A DNA stretch of 64,000 nucleotides from Gigaspora rosea (GCA_003550325.1 QKWP01000033.1:379856-443855), one strand, 5' to 3'. Shown: positions 23,736 to 36,077, counted from the stretch's first letter. Numbers and translations are program-made. Notes: generated from the sequence alone by a model not told the origin.

Positions 23736-24521
23736 GTATAATTAATAATATTCGTTATATCTATAATTTTGTATTTTATATACCTATTTTGTCATCACGA
23801 TACTCGAAGTTGGATGAATATTCGTGGACTATCTGGTTATCCGTAATAGTTATCCAGTTTTTTTGTAGGATTTATCCAGTTATTTGCAAATTAAATGTTA
23901 GCAGTTATCCGGATTCAACTTTTGTAAAAAGGATACCTCCAAACAGATAAACAGATATCCGAGTTCAAGCTCTGAAGGATTTACGAGACAGAAAACTATA
24001 TGTTTACAGCTCCATAATATCAATAAAGAAAAAAAAAATGATTCATGAAAGTAATTATATAAATATTATTTAACGAACTTCAATTATTAATTTATTTATT
24101 TTTACTACAATTTATTGTTGCATTATTAAACATTAAATTCCAGGGTTATTGATGGATCAGTAAAAAATCAGTAAATAAACATACATCAATCCCTGCATGA
24201 CAGGAATCAATAAATGACGCATAACATACACACCTGAAATAAGCAGGCGTAATTAGCTTGTCTCAAATGCATTAAATAACTTTATTCCATATGAAGTAAT
24301 TTGAGTTTTTCACGTACCTATACTTTTTTTACGAATTAAATCTAAATTTATTCAATTCAGATTATATTCGAATTTAACCGGATGTGTAAAATAAAATTCG
24401 AATTTAATCTGAATGGCCCCAAAAAAGTAGGATCGAAGCTCTAGTATTCACATGTCCGCTACTTTACCCACATTTCCTAGTATCATCACTTCCAATTTGG
24501 TGTATGTTGGTCGATGCATCA

Positions 24522-25600
24522 ATTTTTTTTTTTTTTTTAACTTTGTAACCTGTCTGATCTTTATTAGCAAAATTACATAAAAGCTACATAATTTTATATA
24601 CTAACAGTAATGATCGAACTAAGCCGGCTGCCCGAATTGGTGCCCAACTTTGGCTACTGCACTAAAAATGGTTTGCTCATACTCAAACGACGGTCTTCCC
24701 CATCAGTAAAAAGTATAGCACCGCCTGGCTTCAGAAACCAACCACAGGATCCATTCCACCTAAAAACTTCTTCTCTGAGCTTCTCATAAAGAAGAATAAA
24801 AAAAGGGGAAAAGACTAAAAGGGGGACAATACCTAAATGACTAACCAAAAAACCAACCAAAAATACAACCAAACGAAAAAAAAACAAAAAAAAGAAAAAC
24901 CAAAGAAAAAGCAAAGAAAGAATAGAAACTGTAGATGCTAACACATCTAACATAAACGATAAAAATTATATAATACCACAAGACTAATGTCTATCGATGT
25001 ATTATATGTACAAGTAATGAAAAAGAAACTAAAAAAAAGATAAGAAATTTTTCACGTACCCTCCCAGATCCAACCACGTCATTCATTGTTTATTTGTATG
25101 TAGCGACCAAATTAACTTGTAACGGCGCCGGTCCCGATTCGGAACGTCCCAATTCAGAAGGAGTAAACACTGCTGATCTTTTGGAGGGGGTAAGCTAGGA
25201 TTCCCACTTTTTGGCGAAAATTACGAAAAAATCCAAAAGGAAGTAAGACGATACTCGAAAGAAATTTAAAGGAGAGGGTGTAGTCAGAAAAACTCAGTTT
25301 TTTGTTGTTCCCCATTGTTTTTCTACAGGAAACTTTGTCAACGAAAGAAAACTTTAATCTCCACCAAAATTTCTCGTACAAGGGCTCCACCTTCTGCCAG
25401 TTATCTTGTAAAAGTACGCTTTTGGCTTGCATGTCGAATATATAAAGGAGTCCCCGAAAAGTTAGTTGACCTTTATAAAAACTATTTTTCTGTGTTATCC
25501 TACTATACATTAAGTATAGGCAACTCTCCAACAAAAAACTTCTTGTTTTTCTTCCGTTGGTAATTTGGTTCAAGTGTTCGTTGGAAAGAGTTTCCAAAAA
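24522..25600 (-). mobile_element. Non-LTR-type retroelement copy with poly-A tail and 17-18 bp TSD
   Basis: A poly-T run at 24523-24538 marks the 3' tail of a minus-strand insertion. ATGTTGGTYGATGCATCA flanks it at 24504-24521 and 25601-25618 with one mismatch, the long TSD expected of target-primed reverse transcription. The body is 1.08 kb with short ORFs (25154-25597 and 24654-24953 on the minus strand) but no reverse transcriptase motif, so it is either a SINE-like or a 5'-truncated LINE copy. It is inserted in the repeat shared with 620-1215. Confidence 0.7.
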
Positions 25601-25601
25601 A

Positions 25602-26170
25602 TGTTGGTTGATGCATCATTAATTAAGGTCTTTCATGATTTTATATAGTATATTTTTCTTCTTTGATCATAATATCTAAAACGTTTCAATTTAATAGGGT
25701 TAAAGAAATTACCAAATTTTATTAAAGTTGACAAAAATAATCAATACAACGAAAAGAAGAGAATAATTCACAATAATAAAATCTGAAATTCTAAATAACA
25801 ATAAATAGAAAATCAGATTCTATTCTATATATATATATGAGTTTATTGTAAGAAGTCATGGTTTTGGTTTTACTGTTTTGGATAAATTTATCAGTCTGTA
25901 ACCTAAAAAAGGTACTTAAAATTTTAGTCAATTGAAATTTCTATTTTGTGTACATGCATTCATTGATTTGCAGTTAAGCTTTCGTTGTTTATTTTATCTT
26001 TGTCTAGAATGAATATATCATAATACACTTTCCGGAACATCAAAATTAAAATAAAGAATTTTACATACTGTAGCTATATATATAATAATGGACTATATAT
26101 TTTTGTATGTATAACAAAATTAACAAAATTAATCGTAGCTTTAAAAATCTTTGCAAAATATTACAATGAT
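25602..26170 (-). repeat. Dispersed repeat (inverted partner 620-1215)
   Basis: Inverted copy of 620-1215. Its right-hand part ends near the 24522-25600 retroelement, which inserted into it. No coding sequence. Confidence 0.65.
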
Positions 26171-26832
26171 AATACACATATCGCATATACACAATTACTT
26201 TAAATATTACGCTCTCTAATATTCTTTTGTGAACATTTTTGATGATATTTTTATGATGATATACCATAATACCATGAAGATATCAAAAATTTTTACACAG
26301 TATGACATTATCATTAAAAATTTTAATCAAAAACATTACGGACATAGAAACCATGAAATATATTAGATATTACACATGCACTGTGAACATTATGTGTTAC
26401 CACAGCTTTGCCGTGCTAACTCATGATATTCATAACAGCCTGTGTAATATCTATTACTTCTTATTCATATTTTGATTGGCTAATATTATATTGGTTCCAG
26501 TGAAATAATTCCTTTCAGTGAAAACTTTACTGGAACCACTAGAACACTAGAATTATTTGAACATCTAGTGAAGTTTCAGTTAACAACACTAGTACAGTAT
26601 ATAGTAAAATTTCACAAAAAAATTTTTTTTTAAAAATCGTAGTTTTATAAATAAAATTTTGAGTTAGAAGATATTTTTTAAAAAAATAGCAAAATGACAA
26701 AAAATTTATGTTATACAAGATCTTTATATTACACTATATTTAAAAAATCTATTTGATAAAAATTATAGTGATGCATTTTAGTAAACTTGATTAATAAAAT
26801 TAATTATAGAATTAAAAATAGAGTAAATTTAT
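26171..26832. other. AT-rich DNA, no gene seen
   Basis: 26490-26590 repeats CCAGTGAA/TAGTG phrases also found near 3410-3540, suggesting another dispersed repeat. Confidence 0.35.
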
Positions 26833-27150
26833 TTGTCACCGGCGGTGACAATTCTGTGCCAACCGTGCCAATAAGAATCAAGATCAGGTGTAATATTATA
26901 CCTGATTTATAATATGAAAACGAAGCGAAAAAACGCTGTTTTCAAAAATACAGTGATAGCTGAAAATTTTGACTATGAAACCATCCTTTATTCTAGCAAA
27001 AAAAATTCCTTGTGAAATTTTACTAAATAGTTACCTCTAATCCTAACTCTAACCCAAACCCTAACCCTAACCCTAACGAAAATAAATTTACACGCGTTTA
27101 TGTTTGTTTTGATTGTACATTATACAGAGGCGTGTCACTGCTGGTGACAA
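26833..27150. mobile_element. TIR element with CCCTAA repeats inside
   Basis: TTGTCACCGGCGGTGACA at 26833-26850 and its near inverted copy at 27133-27150. Three or more CCCTAA units lie at 27059-27076, the sequence of TTAGGG telomeres. Target duplication not found. Non-coding. Confidence 0.55.
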
Positions 27151-27221
27151 GCACATTTTTTCTTAAAAATAACAAAAACAATTATAAAAAAAAAGGTAAA
27201 ACTAAAAATTTAAGAATCTTA

Positions 27222-27290
27222 GAGTCGATAGCTTAGTGGGTAAGCTCCAAGGTTACTAATAAAAGGTTGCCAGTTCAAATCTATCTAAGG
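27222..27290 (+). mobile_element. tRNA-like SINE head
   Basis: TAGCTTAGTGGG matches the RNA polymerase III A box exactly. GTTCAAATC, about 35 bases on, matches the core of the B box. The flanks do not form a convincing acceptor stem and the region continues as non-coding sequence, so this fits the 5' end of a tRNA-derived SINE better than a functional tRNA. Its 3' end, somewhere before 27780, was not fixed. Confidence 0.5.
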
Positions 27291-27789
27291 GTGGAATTGA
27301 ATTTTGAATTAGGATCTGATTTGGAATAACCGAAGTTACCAGCTTAGCCATAGAGCTGTGAGGATTATATAACAGTATTTTGGTGTCAGTATCTGGGCTG
27401 TGACAATAGAACCAATAGTTTCCAGTATTATACTAACAGTAAAAGAGTCTTGTAGGAGTCAAGCTACTAGTATAACTTCTAATAGATAAGTAGCAAAATA
27501 ATGATAGGTCTATATGAAAAAAATAAAACTGAAACACCACAAGATAAAAAGACCTGGGACATCCAATAGACGTATGCACCCCATAGGAACTTGCTGGTAC
27601 TAAGGCTAACTATGTGAACCAACAGAACAGTTCCTGAAAAATAGTACAATAGTGTATACAATAGTTGGGTTTAAAAAAAGTAATGGTAGTAGTTTAGGAA
27701 GTTTGACTACAAGTAGGAGCCTTAGTGACTGCGCCTCATTACATAAACATTTAGGTCCTATTGTTGGTAGAATTAAAGTGTTGGGATTA

Positions 27790-27952
27790 GGGCGCTGACA
27801 TTTATTACCTAATATCCATTTACTATAGGGGCTTACTCCCCCACCCCCAGATAAGATCTATAAATAGAATTTTGGCCAATCAAATTTAACTAAGGTAAGA
27901 TTTTTCTTGACCCCCCACTCCCTAAAATATTACATAATAAATGTCAGCACCC
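27790..27952. mobile_element. TTA-flanked MITE (GGGCGCTGACATTTATTA type)
   Basis: Ends GGGCGCTGACATTTATTACC and GGGTGCTGACATTTATTATG (inverted), with TTA at 27787-27789 and 27953-27955. 163 bp. Confidence 0.85.
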
Positions 27953-28009
27953 TTAGAAGTAACGAAAATAAAAAAAAACTAAAAATTTAATATAGACTAC
28001 AACTATAGT

Positions 28010-28431
28010 CAGTGTTCGCAATTTTTGCGGCCAAACAATTTTTGAGGGCCGGCCAAATGGCCAACTGGCCAACAGCCAATGGCCAATGGCCAAATTTTGG
28101 TCAAAAATTTCTAATTTATATAATTTAGCCAATCATATTGCAAGTTTTACTATATAAATGTTTGGCCATTTCGGCCAAATAATTTTTTTGTCCATTTTGG
28201 CCATTTGGCCATGGCCATTGGCCACGACCAGTGGCCGGCCAAATAGCCAAGTGACAACACTGCNTTTGGTCAAAAATTTCTAATTTATATAATTTAGCCA
28301 ATCATATTGCAAGTTTTACTATATAAATGTTTGGCCATTTCGGCCAAATAATTTTTTTGTCCATTTTGGCCATTTGGCCGCGGCCATTGGCCACGGCCAG
28401 TGGCCGGCCAAATAGCCAAGTGACAACACTG
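28010..28431. mobile_element. hAT-like MITE of GGCCAAAT units with an assembly join
   Basis: CAGTGTTCGC and GACAACACTG ends with ACTATAGT at 28002-28009 and 28432-28439. The interior is palindromic TTGGCCAT/GGCCAAAT text. A single N at 28264 separates two near-identical stretches (about 28096-28262 and 28265-28430), so the real element is probably about 255 bp. Confidence 0.75.
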
Positions 28432-28439
28432 ACTATAGT

Positions 28440-30431
28440 AGAAGTCAAAAATATCTCTATTCCTGTAACTATTTAAATAAATAGAGACCAGTAAATTTTT
28501 TTATAATTTTGTAATTACTACAAATTTTGAATCCATTTTTTGATAAACTGATTGAATTTAATTAAAAATCAATAAAAATTAGAATTATATTCAAAAAATT
28601 TAGTATATTAAAATTTAATTATTTTTAAAAAATTTGAATAATTTGATAAGATAGTTGATAAAAAATTGATTTTTAAAGTTGTTTTAGAGTGTATATTAAA
28701 AAATTTGATTTTTTATTTTTAATGTAGAAATTAATATAATTTTTATATTAAAAATAAAAAACATAATCACATAACCAAATTTTTTATTATATATTCTAAA
28801 ATAATTTAAATTAATTTTTCAACAACTATCTTATCAAAGAACTTAAATTTTTTATAACTATAAAAATAATTAAATTTTAACATACTGGTTTTTTATTGAT
28901 TTTTAATTAAATTCAATTAGTTTGATCTCAAAACTTTAGTTTTCATCTAACTTTTGTTGTAGTAATTAAAAAATTATAAAAAAATTCACTAATTGGCATT
29001 TATTGATTATTATTTACTTTGAAAGTTTCAAAATTGTAACTTTTTAATTTAAACAGTTCAGGGATGGTGACACTTTTGACTTCTACTGTATTTTTAATTT
29101 TAAAATTAATATTTTATTATATACTATAAATAAACTAAATAAAAATTCTTTAATAATTCATATATTAATCTATAAAAATTTAATATTAAAAATAAATTTT
29201 TATTTAAACTATTATTTGTTTGTTAATTGCTTATAGCATACAAATAAAAATAAAATTTCAATTTTATTTTTATTTGTATACTATATAATAAACATTCTTT
29301 TTGTTAAGATGTTATACAAAAACTAGTTTTGTAAATATGATTTTGCACTATTTTGATTTGATCGGCTTAGAACTGTAACCGCCGGCAACAGATAGATTTG
29401 TTTATATTTAATTTCAATTTAATTTTTTACTGCAATTTAAAAATTAAACAATCGATTGAGATTAAATATAAACAAATCTATTTGTTGCCGGTTCCAAGCC
29501 GATCAGATTACATGATTCAAAACTTCAAAAATTTAAATCAAAATAGTGCAAAATTATATTTACAAACCTGGCTTTTGTATAGTATCTTAACCAAAAAAAA
29601 AATTTATATAATTTTTACTATATTAATATATTATTATAACTTGATTTAACTTTAAATAAAATCCGGTTAATGTCACTCTGGCGACAAATAGATTATTTTA
29701 AAAATATTTTATACCAAAATCTTTTAATATAATCAAAAAAATTATTAAAATTATTATATATATTTGTATTTTATATCTTATATAGTAATAATAATAATTG
29801 TTTTTATTATATACTATATATATAATATATAATATAAATAAAAACAACTAGTTTATACTACGAATTATAAATTGTGTAGCTCATGATTTTTATATATATA
29901 TATATAAGAGACTTTACAGACTGTCGGACTTTATTATACATATTTAAGCGCATATGGACACTTATTTAGAATGTCAGGTCAATTGATTCAAATTTAGGGT
30001 GTGTTAATTCTATAATTTTATATAATAAATTATTATAGTAGAATGAAATGTGTCAAATTGGTTAGTATATTTGGGATGATTCAGGACCATTAATACTAAT
30101 CGGAGTTATACGATTTTTATCATCATTATCACTTGACATTACTTTGACATCACAGTGGTATGCTTTTTACTGAACTGCAATGTATCAAAAGTCGTAATCG
30201 AGTTGATGTATTTATTTACTACAAGATCTTGTATATTATACTTTTCGTATTATTAATACAAAATTTTAAATCAATTGATTCTGCAGTTTTGGAGTATTTC
30301 GCCGTAGATATAAATACGGGTGCAACTCCCCTTAACTCAGTCTATCTCCTTTCTCCTAAAAGACCCATTTATAAAATCCGACCTTTTCTTTACTTTCTTT
30401 TACAGCAAACTCCACGAACTATTTTTCAAAC
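28440..30431. other. AT-rich intergenic DNA with foldbacks
   Basis: 29303-29591 is an inverted repeat (GATTTGTTTATATTTAAT in both arms, CCGGCAACA near the arms' base). 28540-28930 shows weaker symmetry. The region 29600-30430 is the upstream flank of the Zn2Cys6 gene. No gene recognised. Confidence 0.5.
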
Positions 30432-30583
30432 TATATATATAATATATTTTTCTTCCTTTTTTTCTCTTTTTCCTTTTTTTCCTTTTCGCTGAGACGGAAC
30501 ATCAACTCTCACGCTTTGAGACGTATAAGGTATAGCACAAAAAAAAAAAAAAAGAAGAGAAACCCTGATATATGAAATAAAAC
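30432..30583 (+). promoter_or_regulatory. Putative core promoter and 5' leader of the Zn2Cys6 gene
   Basis: A TATA-like run (30432-30446) is followed by a pyrimidine tract (30447-30488), then a short leader with a poly-A run and the start codon. CT-rich tracts next to the start are common in fungal promoters. The assignment is by position only. Confidence 0.4.
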
Positions 30584-32890
30584 ATGCCTGAAAGTGTCAC
30601 TACGGGTAATCAATACGGATACGAAAATCCACAACAAAGAGCAACGGTTTCTTTCCAACCTTTTTCTGCGGTCACACAAGCCACTAATAGCTTAAATCAA
30701 ATGCCACAAGCAACCACCACTTATTCATTCGTTCCAACACCATTAATTGGACAAGTATCACAACCTGCGAACGGAGTAAAGCCAAAAAGACAACAAGTAA
30801 AAAATGCATGTGGTAAGTTGAACTTTCACAGTCTATTTCACGTGATACAATCGAAAAGATGATCAAAGAAAAAGATCAAAGAAATATTGTCTGTTTTTGA
30901 ATAAATAAATAATTCTATGGCGATGTTGAGTTCGTGGTTCAATAAACATCTATTTCACGTGTGCATCGGAAAATTATTTGAGCTCATGTGTTGTGAAAAT
31001 CCGATTTTTTTGATTTTGACCAAATTCGATAATAAACAAACAAAATATTCATTTCCCGAGATATCGGAATTTTGACGCGTGTTACACGGATAACAATATT
31101 TTTTTTTTTTTTTACCGAATAATTTTATAATAGTAAATTGTCAAAAAGCGTGCAAGAAATGTGATGATGGACGACCATGCCAAAGATGTATTAAATATGA
31201 ACTTATGGATACATGCAAAGATTCTATCAGAAAGGAGAGGAAAAAGGGTATCAAAAGGGGACCTTATAAGCGTAAGCAACCAACAGGTAATTAAAATTTA
31301 CTTAAAATTTTAACATAAATATTATGTAATTAAATTATCAATCTATTTTCCATTATTTATAATATAGAGGGAGGAGCGACTAATACTAACACAGCTTCTT
31401 CAACTCCTGATGCTGTTCCTTCAACCGCTCCGGTGATGCCTCCTGTCATTCCTAATGGTGGCGTTTCCATGCCTTTCAGTCATCCCATACCTGTTAATCT
31501 ACCATTGGCAGCATTGCAATTCCATTCTGCAGGAGCTCCTATAAATGTTGCTACTCCAGAAGGTTTAGGACAATTTATAATGATTCCCGCAACTAACGGA
31601 GCCACACCTTATTATCTTCTTGTTCCCTCATCTCATTATCCACAACAATCTTCTGCTGCAAATCAGAAACAGGAAGCATCTATTACTGCCAATCAGCCAC
31701 AACAATCTTCTGTTACTAGTGATCAAAAGCAAGTATCTATTTATTCATCAGAATCACATTTTTCACAAACTTGGCAATCAGTAACTGAAAGTGAAAATAG
31801 TTCAAAGGAAAAAGCTCAAGAACCTAAGGTAAATGAAAAAACGGATAAGAAAGTATCCATCGCTTCTAAACAAGATAATGAAAAGGATGAAGAAGATAAG
31901 GATCCTAAAGACGGACAAGGATCAAATTTATCCGTACTTTCCCTAGTATGTAGTGAAATATGTAGTGAAATGTTGGATAAATCTCATGATCCATCTAAAC
32001 AAAAAGGAAAAAAATCAACGGAAAGGCATAATCAATCACCAAAGGATAAATCATCACCAAAAGGTTCAAATAGTGGGGCTATACCTAATATTGAAAATAC
32101 ACATTGTAGTGTTGTAAATGGAAATAGTAAAGTTTTTAGTACAGAACAAACTTTAGAGACAAAGGAATCGTCGAGTACTCCAAACGTTAAAGAAAATAAG
32201 ATCGTTCTTGGAGAAAATAATTTAAACCGACAAGAATCAAAAAAAGGAACCTTTGTTTCATTGACTGAACAGTCGGCAGCTGTAACACCTATGCAAACTG
32301 ACGTAGAATCACAGCCTCCGACATTTGCAATTCCTCCAGCATGTAGTCCACTAGTTTTTTCAATTCCGGCAAATTCTTATTCAGTTGCACCAACTCAAGT
32401 TGTTCCAATTAAACGTGAGATCACATTTAGTGGTGTCAACGCTTCAACAGATTTTAAACGCGCTAGACATTCATTAATTAACGATGCGACGCAAGGACAA
32501 TTTCAATTGGAACAACCTTCATTTCCTCAACAGCAAGTATCTATTACGCAACAGTACTATGTTCCCGGAGTTCAAAATGGTCCAAATTATCTTCAGCCAT
32601 CTCCAAATCAGCAATCAAGAAATCCGATCGAGTCATACGAAGGTCAAGGAACACTTTTTGCAGGAGCAAGATTTATAGATCCAAGATTACCGTCGCCAAC
32701 ATCTTTCTCATATGTTTATAATCCCAATATGAGTAATAATCATGTTCTCCAATCTGAAGTTGATGGTAAATCTTTTGGTTCACAATCACAAGATCTCAAT
32801 TTTTCTAATACTTCTTCCTCTGGACCGGCGAAAACATCAGAATCTAGCATACATAACAAGCAAGCTTTTTCGAACTTCGGAGGAAATTGA
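30584..32890 (+). CDS. Zn2Cys6 (fungal-type) transcription factor, 3 exons, 634 aa
   Basis: Exons 30584-30812, 31134-31286 and 31368-32890 (stop included) join in frame to 634 codons. The introns of 321 and 81 bp have GTAAGT/TAG and GTAATT/TAG borders. The first junction makes a valine between the first two zinc cysteines. Residues 76-104 give C-x2-C-x6-C-x5-C-x2-C-x8-C, the binuclear zinc cluster of fungal DNA-binding regulators. A basic linker RKERKKGIKRGPYKRK follows and probably aids DNA contact or nuclear import. The rest is low complexity, rich in S, N, Q and P, with a mixed-charge stretch near residues 270-320, like an activation region; no fungal_trans domain is visible. The start is the first ATG after an in-frame TAA two codons upstream. 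The DNA-binding role is known for the family; the target genes cannot be inferred. Confidence 0.9.
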
Positions 32891-32917
32891 TCTTCAAAAA
32901 AACCAAAAAAAACCTAT

Positions 32918-32923
32918 AATAAA
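32918..32923 (+). terminator. Candidate poly-A signal AATAAA after the Zn2Cys6 gene
   Basis: AATAAA lies 28 bases after the stop codon and is followed by T-rich sequence. In DNA this AT-rich the hexamer also occurs by chance, so support is mainly positional. Confidence 0.4.
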
Positions 32924-35900
32924 TACTCATTGATGTTTATTTAATGATTGGTGTCAACATCATTGTGAAGGGAAAAAAATTTTTTTTTATATTTGCTTCT
33001 AGCTACGAACATTTCAATATACGTACTTATTTCATGCATATTTCATAGTATATATATATATTATTATTTTACAATATTATATAATAGTTTTTTTTTCAAT
33101 TTAGCAAATATCTTTGTAATGAAATTCAGTTAATTATCCAAATACAGAATATGTAATAGCAGAAGATAGGTAATAAGGTGTAATTTTGATTGCTTAATAA
33201 ATGATTCGTATTTTTTAAAAAAATTCGATCTTTTGAAATTTACGTAAATGTATTAATGTTAGTGCTTCTAACTTTAAATAACCATGAATTGATTGATTTT
33301 GCAGTCGTCTATGATTAAACAACCTTTACCGCACCAAAATCAATTACGTAAGTAACTTGCGCGTGTAACTGAATTTAAACTAATACTTTAATAATAAGAA
33401 AAAAAAATTTTATTTGAATAACTTTGTATGGAAACGCTTCCCTAAGTGTATCTAACTAAATTTTATGAAAATTTATGCACTTACTATATAAATTATCGAT
33501 AGTCTGATCCTTGTTTATAATGAATTTTATAAATTTTTGTTCTCTATGCTGCAAATGCACATCTTTCTGAATGCGTGCTTTCATCTTTTTTTTTCTGTTA
33601 TAGCTCCGAAAGGTGCATTTAGGGAGGTGTTAATTGTATAATTATAAGAAGTGACATTCAGAGCGAAAGATTTGTGACGGCTGAGGCTGAAATTTTGAAC
33701 CTATTTTAATAAACTTTTGAGGGGCTGCATCTTTTCTTTTTAGAGTTAGAGTTAGGATTTAGGGCTAGAATTGTTGACAAAAAAGTATTAACGGGTTTTA
33801 TTACTGTAAGTTACATATTTCAAACGGAGACTCCAAAATTTCAGCTCCAGCTAATTTCGGCTTCAGCTACTACAATAATTTCCTCACGTTTTAGTTTTGC
33901 TATTTTTAATACGTTCGAACATTCACCAAATTGTTTTTTCATGAAATGCTTCTAATATTGTTATACGATTCGCGATATAAAGAATAAAAAAAAATTGCCG
34001 AAAAATAAACTGTCGGAATTATAATTGAGTTTTCAACTTATATGACCATAATGACTATATATTATGCGTACATACGTAGAGTACTGTAGAGTACGTATGT
34101 ACTTTTCCTGGTATCCAGTTACCTCACTATTTGATATTACTCGAGAAATCTAATCAATATAAAAAAATTTTTAGCGCTTTTTTAAAACATGTCCGATATA
34201 TTTAGTAGAATAATATTATCGAGGTTATGATTTCTCACACTTACTACATAATTAATATCAGCTACACTTTTTAGAGCTGTTTCCTCCAGTAATTATCTTT
34301 ATATGGATGATATTCATGAGTTCTCTATGACTCGTTTCAGATGGTTATCTAATGTATTAATTATATTTTAACTTATTCATTATTATTTTCGGCTGAAATT
34401 TTTGGGTACGCCTTTTAACCATTGCTTGGTAGTTTATAGAGGTTTCAGAAATCTTTGGAATTGTTAGCTTGCTTTTTCTTTGTTCACTAATTTTTGTGTT
34501 TTATAGTAGATGTTTTTTTTTTTATAGTTTGCTATTGAGTATTTTACACAATTACTATTTTTACTAGCTCTTAAAACCACTAGCAATATATATATATATA
34601 TATAATGAGTTCGTTTTCACTGATTCTAAGTCAATAATATTGGCTTTTAGTCTGTATTTTTTTTTATTGTTATAATAGTTGTTTAAATTAAATGTCGAGT
34701 ATAATATTTACAATATTTATAGAAAAACACAATGCAATATATAGCTTTCTTGCAAGAGCAAAAATGCTATTCTGTTTGTTTAGTATTTTGGCAATAATTG
34801 TTATATAAGATTTGAAAATTTTAAAAAAGCTATTATTTATAATTTTGCAAATAATTATATAAGGCCATGCAAAGTTAATTAATTGGTTCTCGTAACCCGG
34901 CCGGGTCAAATTTTGAAAATTTTTATAAAAAATTTTTTATATGTTTTAATAACCGGATGAGTTTTAAAAAAAAAAATTTTACAAATTGTTATATATAAAA
35001 TTTAAAAAAAAAAAAGCCGGCCAGCCGTGTCTATTTAAAAAGTTTCATGTTACGAGAACCAATAAATTAAATTTGTGTGGCCTAAGTTTTAGCATTATCT
35101 AATTTTAGCATTATTTCTAACAATTATTAATAACTATGTTTAAAAATATGGGGAGTTAGCAGGAAGGGATAAATCATTTTTAGTAATTTTTTTTCAATTT
35201 TAAATTAAATATTTTAACATCTACTTAACCAATTTTGATAAAAATTTATTTATTTTAATGATTAAAAATATTCAAAATTAAAATAAAAAAAAAATTAATA
35301 AAATAGTTGATAAAATATTTAAGCTTGAAGTTGAGAAAACTCTTACTTAAAAGAAATTTGCTTCTTTTTTAGTAATTCTTTCTATATATAACTAAGAAAA
35401 TAAAAACTATTTAGAGTCTAAAGAACCAAAAATAAATATATTTTTTTTATATTATAACAGATTAACCAATAAGCATTGGTTGGATTATTTTGATTTTTTT
35501 TTTTTATATTATATTTAATATAGCCAATTAAAATTTGTAACTTGTAGATATACAGATATTGGGTACTCTATATCTTTATAGTAATATTTTTTGAACAATT
35601 ATAAAGTAAATACTATATATAAAGAAAATAGAAATATTGCAACCAAGAAAGTATTATAGTCAATCTGTATATTTTGTGATTTAGTAATCAAAATCAAAAA
35701 AAAGTATAGCAATATACAGTAGTATAGTTAGATTGTTGTTATTTTTTAAGCAATTTGTAAATAAAGTATAGAGATTGAATTTTATTAGAAACTTTTTTTT
35801 CTTTTAAATGAGACTTATCAAATATGATCTTTTTGACTTTTATTATACTATAGGCATGCATATATAATTTTTGCAAAGAATAAATATTATTAACATTATA

Positions 35901-36069
35901 TAATCTAGACAACTAAACCAAATACAAATTATTGTACAGATTCTCTAGAAATTTCAACTAGTTTATTAGCCTTATACTATTATGCAAAAGAATTTTCTAA
36001 AGAGAATATTTTTAGAAATAGAAAAAAAAACTAAACTAATAAAAAGCAAAAACATAAAAAGCAAATGAA
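32924..36069. other. AT-rich intergenic DNA with small inverted repeats
   Basis: 34064-34102 is a palindrome around TACATACGTAGAGTACTGTA. 34883-35062 has inverted ends TTGGTTCTCGTAAC, with GCCGGCC-type words inside. No gene recognised. Confidence 0.5.
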
Positions 36070-36077
36070 AACAAAAC

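Larger units (their letters stand above)
19089..24443. mobile_element. hAT-like composite element, 5.36 kb, 8-bp TSD
   Basis: Ends TAGTACTTCGATCC and TAGAGCTTCGATCC (inverted) are flanked by GTATTCAC at 19081-19088 and 24444-24451. Both subterminal regions are rich in ATCCGGAT/ATTCGGAT words, like the smaller relative at 40706-41642. No hAT transposase was recognised. Inside are an unassigned repeat with partial ORFs (about 19540-19940), two further degenerate hAT-like ends (20813 and 23974), an inverted repeat (21090-21310) and a TIR-flanked segment with an acidic ORF (21728-23735). Confidence 0.75.

Noticed and set aside
20813-23974. A second complete hAT element with ends TAGAGCTTGGACCC and CAGAGCTTGAACTC
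   Set aside because: The flanking 8 bp do not match, so these are more likely ends of separate, degenerate elements.
27059-27076. A true chromosome end
   Set aside because: Only a few CCCTAA units, inside a TIR element and flanked by other elements on both sides.
27222-27290. A functional tRNA gene
   Set aside because: Pol III boxes are good but the acceptor and T stems do not pair, and the sequence continues as repeat DNA.
30160-30492. 110-codon open frame upstream of the Zn2Cys6 gene
   Set aside because: It lies in the AT/CT-rich promoter region, has no domain and overlaps the leader. Chance opening is more likely.
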